Origin: an uncultured Clostridia bacterium
GTDB taxonomy: Bacteria; Bacillota; Clostridia; RUG12999
NCBI GenBank assembly: GCA_938005345.1
Contig: CALLNG010000069.1
Span: forward strand, 1-9,452
Direction of reading: 5' to 3'
Length of the DNA stretch: 9,452 nucleotides
Under the pieces are notes generated by a model, which saw nothing but the letters and a program-made list of their open reading frames with translations, made no database searches and was not told the DNA's origin. Numbering within the stretch: position 1 is the stretch's first letter; the number at the start of each line of letters is the position of its first letter. This document shows positions 7,052 through 9,452 of this stretch, piece by piece. The position numbers were made by a program, and so were the translations under genes.

Positions 7052-7065
7052 GAACTTCTTTTTCC

Positions 7066-7075
7066 ATGGTACCAT
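7066..7075. promoter_or_regulatory. Perfect palindrome ATGGTACCAT in the divergent intergenic region, candidate operator
   Basis: The ten-base perfect palindrome ATGGTACCAT lies between the divergent regulator gene and the membrane-protein gene, 58 bases from the regulator start and about 15 bases upstream of the candidate plus-strand -35. It is flanked by CTTTTTCC on the left and TTTTTTCC on the right, so the right flank is a direct rather than inverted repeat. Autoregulators often bind such sites, but no known consensus is matched. Confidence 0.3.
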
Positions 7076-7090
7076 TTTTTCCAGTTATCG

Positions 7091-7118
7091 TCGACTTTTC
7101 CTATTTTCATTTTATAAT
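7091..7118 (+). promoter_or_regulatory. Candidate promoter of the small membrane-protein gene
   Basis: A perfect TATAAT (7113-7118) is preceded after 16 bases by TCGACT (7091-7096), which matches TTGACA at four of six positions. The start point would be near 7125, leaving a leader of about 37 nt with AAGGTGG (7149-7155) six bases before the ATG. Confidence 0.5.
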
Positions 7119-7161
7119 GACAATATCTTGCAATAGAATCTGATGGAGAAGGTGGGTTGAT

Positions 7162-7649
7162 ATGAACATTACTTCCATTACACTACCGCCAATTATCAAA
7201 AATCTTGCCTGGCTTTTTGCCTCTCTCCTCGTATCTTTGTCTGCCAGCATTGCCATTATGTTTTATTTTAATGACTCCGTACCCTATCTGTTGGCTTCCT
7301 CTGTACCAGATACGCCCACAGCATATTTACTGGGCGGCTTTGACGGGACTGCATTAGGAATTTTGTTTAACCTCTCTGCATTTTTTTATTTTACTGCTTT
7401 TACCTTTGCTTTGAAAAAAAGATTTCTTTTCAGTCTTTTATCTATCGTAAAAACGAAAATCTAATCTGCAAAATCTGGCAGGGAATTGGATACTGCGCCA
7501 TCGTACTAGTTATTTCCCTGGGTATTTGGGATTTTCTCTCATATGGAACCATTCTTTTAAGCGGGTTATGGTTTTATGCGAGCACAACCACGACGTTAGC
7601 TTTTTATACCATTATTTTAGTGTCCCTTTCCTCACGTAAAACATATTAA
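7162..7649 (+). pseudogene. Small four-helix membrane protein of unknown function, apparently frameshifted
   Basis: The ATG at 7162 follows AAGGTGG. The first frame gives 100 residues and stops at 7462-7464. It contains two hydrophobic segments (about residues 13-33 and 57-83) before a basic stretch ALKKRF. In another frame the next 180 bases also encode membrane-like sequence (CAIVLVISLGIWDFL, then SGLWFYASTTTTLAFYTIILVSL), ending with SSRKTY at the stop at 7647-7649. The frames can be joined at the run of seven A at 7414-7420. Eight A would read ALKKKISFQSFIYRKNENLICKIW and give one 162-residue protein with four helices in two hairpins joined by a basic loop. I do not recognise the family. 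The gene is divergent from the DtxR-type regulator and shares a terminator with the ABC ATPase gene. The frameshift is inferred from composition only, since I have no homologue to compare. Confidence 0.6.
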
Positions 7650-7704
7650 ATTGCTCCATTTTTTATTGTATCCCAACATGGCCGTTATTGATTTTCTATA
7701 ACAT

Positions 7705-7746
7705 AAAACCCGCTCAAAGCAAATACTCTAAGCGGGTTTTTTTATT
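7705..7746. terminator. Bidirectional terminator between the membrane-protein gene and the ABC ATPase gene
   Basis: AAAACCCGCT (7705-7714) pairs perfectly over 10 bp with AGCGGGTTTT (7731-7740) around a 16-base loop. On the plus strand the stem ends in a run of seven T (7737-7743). On the minus strand it ends in TTTTATGTTAT. It lies just past the ABC ATPase stop at 7754 and about 55 bases past the membrane-protein stop at 7649. Confidence 0.9.
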
Positions 7747-7753
7747 TCCTTTT

Positions 7754-8863
7754 TTACAGGATCGCAACTTCTGTATCTTTATCGAACAGATGCATTTTAT
7801 CCATATCCATTGTTACTTTGATATCGTCATGTGCTTTTGCGGTTGTCCGCGGATTCACACGTGCAACGAAATCAATTCCATCAATTTTCAGATACAAGTA
7901 CGTTTCTGCACCCATTGCTTCCGTTACTTCTACATGAGCATCCACAATAGACTCTGTCAGCGTGCTCATATACACTTCTTCATCATGAACGTTTTCAGGA
8001 CGAATACCAAATTTTACTTCTTTTCCAACATAGCCAGACTCTTCGATTTTCTTTGCCTTTCCATCCGGCACTTTCAAAGAATTACTACCAAATTCTACAT
8101 ACAATCCGCCGTCCTTTTTGTTAACAACAGCGTCTACAAAGTTCATCGGGGGGCTCCCGATAAATCCTGCAACAAAGACGTTTACCGGATGTTCGTACAA
8201 AGTCTGCGGAGAAGCAACCTGCTGAATTACGCCGTCTTTCATACATACGATTTGTGTACCCATGGTCATAGCTTCTACCTGGTCATGCGTTACATAAATA
8301 AACGTGGTTTTGAGACGATGATGCAGTCTATTGATTTCCGTTCTCATCTGTGCTCTGAGTTTTGCATCCAAGTTGGACAGCGGTTCGTCCATCAAGAATA
8401 CTTTCGGTTCACGGACAATAGCACGGCCCAGCGCGACACGCTGTCTCTGTCCACCAGAAAGAGCTTTCGGTTTTCTATCCAGCAAATGGTCAATATCCAA
8501 AATCTTTGCTGCTTCTGTTACACGTTTTTTAATTTCATCCTTCGGTGTCTTTCTCAATTTAAGACCAAACGCCATGTTTTCAAACACCGTCATATGCGGA
8601 TACAGCGCGTAGTTCTGGAACACCATCGCGATATCTCTATCTTTCGGTGCTACATCGTTGACCAATTTGTCGTCGATATACAATTCGCCTTCGCTGATTT
8701 CTTCCAATCCTGCAATCATTCTGAGTGTAGTAGATTTACCACAGCCAGAAGGTCCTAGCAAGATGATAAAATCCTTGTCGGCAATGTCGAGGTTAAAATC
8801 TTTAACTGCTTCAACCCCGCCAGCATATCGTTTGTAAATGCCTTTGAGTTTTAAACTTGCCAT
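7754..8863 (-). CDS. ugpC: Carbohydrate ABC transporter ATP-binding protein (UgpC/MsmK/MalK type)
   Basis: This intact 369-residue protein is the cytosolic ATPase of a CUT1-type sugar or glycerol-3-phosphate importer. All nucleotide-binding motifs are present: Walker A GPSGCGKST (37-45), Q-loop Gln83, signature LSGGQ (135-139), Walker B VFLMDEP (155-161) with catalytic Glu160, D-loop NLDA (164-167) and H-loop His193. The MalK-type regulatory OB-fold tail follows (about 240-369), including FGIRPENV and VTEAMGAETYLYLKI. The ATG at 8863 has AGGGAGG seven bases upstream. No permease or solute-binding gene is adjacent, so it is an orphan ATPase; such proteins (MsmK, MsiK) are known to serve several sugar transporters. 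The ugpC symbol follows common annotation and does not prove glycerol-3-phosphate as substrate. It follows tex on the same strand with no clear terminator between, but has its own promoter. Confidence 0.95.
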   Translation of the reverse strand: MASLKLKGIYKRYAGGVEAVKDFNLDIADKDFIILLGPSGCGKSTTLRMIAGLEEISEGELYIDDKLVNDVAPKDRDIAMVFQNYALYPHMTVFENMAFGLKLRKTPKDEIKKRVTEAAKILDIDHLLDRKPKALSGGQRQRVALGRAIVREPKVFLMDEPLSNLDAKLRAQMRTEINRLHHRLKTTFIYVTHDQVEAMTMGTQIVCMKDGVIQQVASPQTLYEHPVNVFVAGFIGSPPMNFVDAVVNKKDGGLYVEFGSNSLKVPDGKAKKIEESGYVGKEVKFGIRPENVHDEEVYMSTLTESIVDAHVEVTEAMGAETYLYLKIDGIDFVARVNPRTTAKAHDDIKVTMDMDKMHLFDKDTEVAIL

Positions 8864-8923
8864 TGAAAGTCCTCCCTATCTCATCTATTTTTCTCAGTAA
8901 ATTTTTCATTTGCTGATAGGTAT

Positions 8924-8991
8924 CTTGAAATACTCTAGATATATCATACCATTATTTCAAGTTTTTGCAAATAGGCAAAATGATTGAAATA
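8924..8991. repeat. Three TTGAAATA repeats around the ABC ATPase promoter, candidate operators
   Basis: CTTGAAATA (8924-8932) and TATTTCAAG (8953-8961) form a perfect 9-bp inverted repeat separated by 20 bases that contain the -10 box. A third copy of the 8-base core, TTGAAATA, lies at 8984-8991 in the same orientation as the first. Core-to-core distances are 28 and 31 bases, close to three helical turns, which would put the sites on a similar face of the DNA. This suggests cooperative binding of a sugar-responsive regulator, but the region is AT-rich and no known consensus is matched. As RNA the outer pair could also form a weak hairpin. Confidence 0.5.
8943..8970 (-). promoter_or_regulatory. 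Extended -10 promoter of the ABC ATPase gene
   Basis: On the minus strand TTGCAA (8970-8965) is followed after 16 bases by TATGAT (8948-8943), which is preceded by TGG, an extended -10 element. Transcription would start near 8936 and give a leader of about 70 nt. An alternative -35, TTGAAA (8960-8955), pairs with a poorer TAGAGT -10. Confidence 0.55.
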
Positions 8992-8996
8992 ACTCA

Positions 8997-9452
8997 TCAT
9001 GAATTAGCAACATTGCATAAATCCTTGTCAATATTTCTCATTGTCAGCGAAATTCTTCCTTTTTTAACGTCAATATTAACAATTTTCACCGTCACAACAT
9101 CCCCAACTGAGAGAATATCCATAGGATGCCGGATAAACTTTTCGCAAATTTGTGATATATGCACAAGCCCATCCTGATGAACACCAATGTCTACAAACGC
9201 ACCAAAATCTGTAATATTACGCACTGTTCCACGCATAACCATTCCCGGTTTGAGCTGCTCCATGGAAAGTACATCTTTGCGCAAAATTGGTTCCGACATC
9301 TCATCGCGCGGGTCTCTGCCAGGCTTAAGCAATTCATCCAGAATATCCTGTACCGTCGGCAGGCCAACGCCATAGCGTCCCGCAATTTCTTTCACATCAA
9401 TTTTTGCCGCCTTTTTCTTAATATCCCCGATTTTGTGTTCCTTTACATCTTC
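8997..9452 (-). CDS. tex: Tex (YhgF) family RNA-binding transcription accessory protein, C-terminal part
   Basis: The frame is open to the right edge and shows the last 151 residues before the TGA at 8999-8997. It reads through a helical region ending KEIAGRYGVGLPTVQDILDEL, then the Tex-typical linker KPGRDPRDEM, then a complete S1 RNA-binding domain (about fragment residues 68-139; GMVMRGTVRNITDFGAFVDI, DGLVHIS, GDVVTVKIVNID and GRISLTMR). Tex proteins are about 720 residues of YqgF-like, helix-hairpin-helix and S1 domains, bind nucleic acids, and affect transcription and stress tolerance. The tail after S1 is short (NIDKDLCNVANS). A shorter start at a GTG (9395) should not be used, because homology continues upstream. 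It lies upstream of the ABC ATPase gene on the same strand with 133 bases between them. Confidence 0.93.
   Translation of the reverse strand, partial: EDVKEHKIGDIKKKAAKIDVKEIAGRYGVGLPTVQDILDELLKPGRDPRDEMSEPILRKDVLSMEQLKPGMVMRGTVRNITDFGAFVDIGVHQDGLVHISQICEKFIRHPMDILSVGDVVTVKIVNIDVKKGRISLTMRNIDKDLCNVANS

Noticed and set aside
7688..8758. A 356-codon plus-strand open frame
   Set aside because: It lies antisense to the intact ABC ATPase gene, is extremely rich in Phe, His, Cys and Arg with no recognisable domain, and overlaps the terminator at its start. It is a shadow of the real gene.
1..9452. CRISPR arrays, tRNA/rRNA genes, insertion sequences, attachment sites
   Set aside because: Looked for at both strands; no regularly spaced repeats, cloverleaf sequence, transposase-like frame or long flanking repeats were seen.

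Overview
The window looks like chromosomal DNA of a low-to-mid GC Gram-positive bacterium, most likely a member of class Clostridia. The reasons are strong AGGAGG-type ribosome binding sites, near-consensus TTGACT/TATAAT promoters, an exported protein with S-layer homology (SLH) repeats, a compact FeoA/FeoB pair, a lone MsmK/UgpC-type sugar ABC ATPase, and a zinc-ribbon membrane protein paired with a condensation-type acyltransferase. The taxonomic placement is an inference. I see no phage, IS element, CRISPR array, tRNA or rRNA.

Layout, left to right: (1) 1-590, minus strand, the N-terminal part of an exported SLH protein that runs off the left edge. (2) 920-1858, plus strand, a 312-residue aldose-epimerase-like protein of unknown function with its own consensus promoter and terminator. 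(3) 1934-4330, plus strand, a ferrous-iron uptake operon feoA-feoB with an extended -10 promoter overlapped by a small palindrome; feoB is broken by a net 2-base loss inside a highly conserved motif. (4) 7008 down to 4336, minus strand: a divergent DtxR-family regulator, a CopZ-like heavy-metal-associated (HMA) protein, a terminator-like hairpin, a frameshifted condensation-type acyltransferase, and a zinc-ribbon six-helix membrane protein. (5) 7162-7649, plus strand, a small four-helix membrane protein that also appears frameshifted. (6) 8863-7754, minus strand, an intact sugar-ABC ATPase (ugpC/msmK type) behind a promoter carrying three copies of TTGAAATA. (7) 9452-8997, minus strand, the C-terminal end of Tex with its S1 RNA-binding domain.

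Metal handling is the common theme of the centre: Fe(II) import (feoAB), a DtxR-fold regulator and a soft-metal-binding HMA protein. The regulator has lost most residues that bind metal in MntR/DtxR, so it may not sense metal in the usual way.

Three genes (feoB, the acyltransferase and the small membrane protein) are each interrupted by one apparent small deletion in simple sequence (GCGCG to GCG, A7 to A6, A8 to A7). All three read well on both sides of the break. This points to sequence/assembly error, very recent mutation, or slippage-type on/off switching; raw reads would decide.
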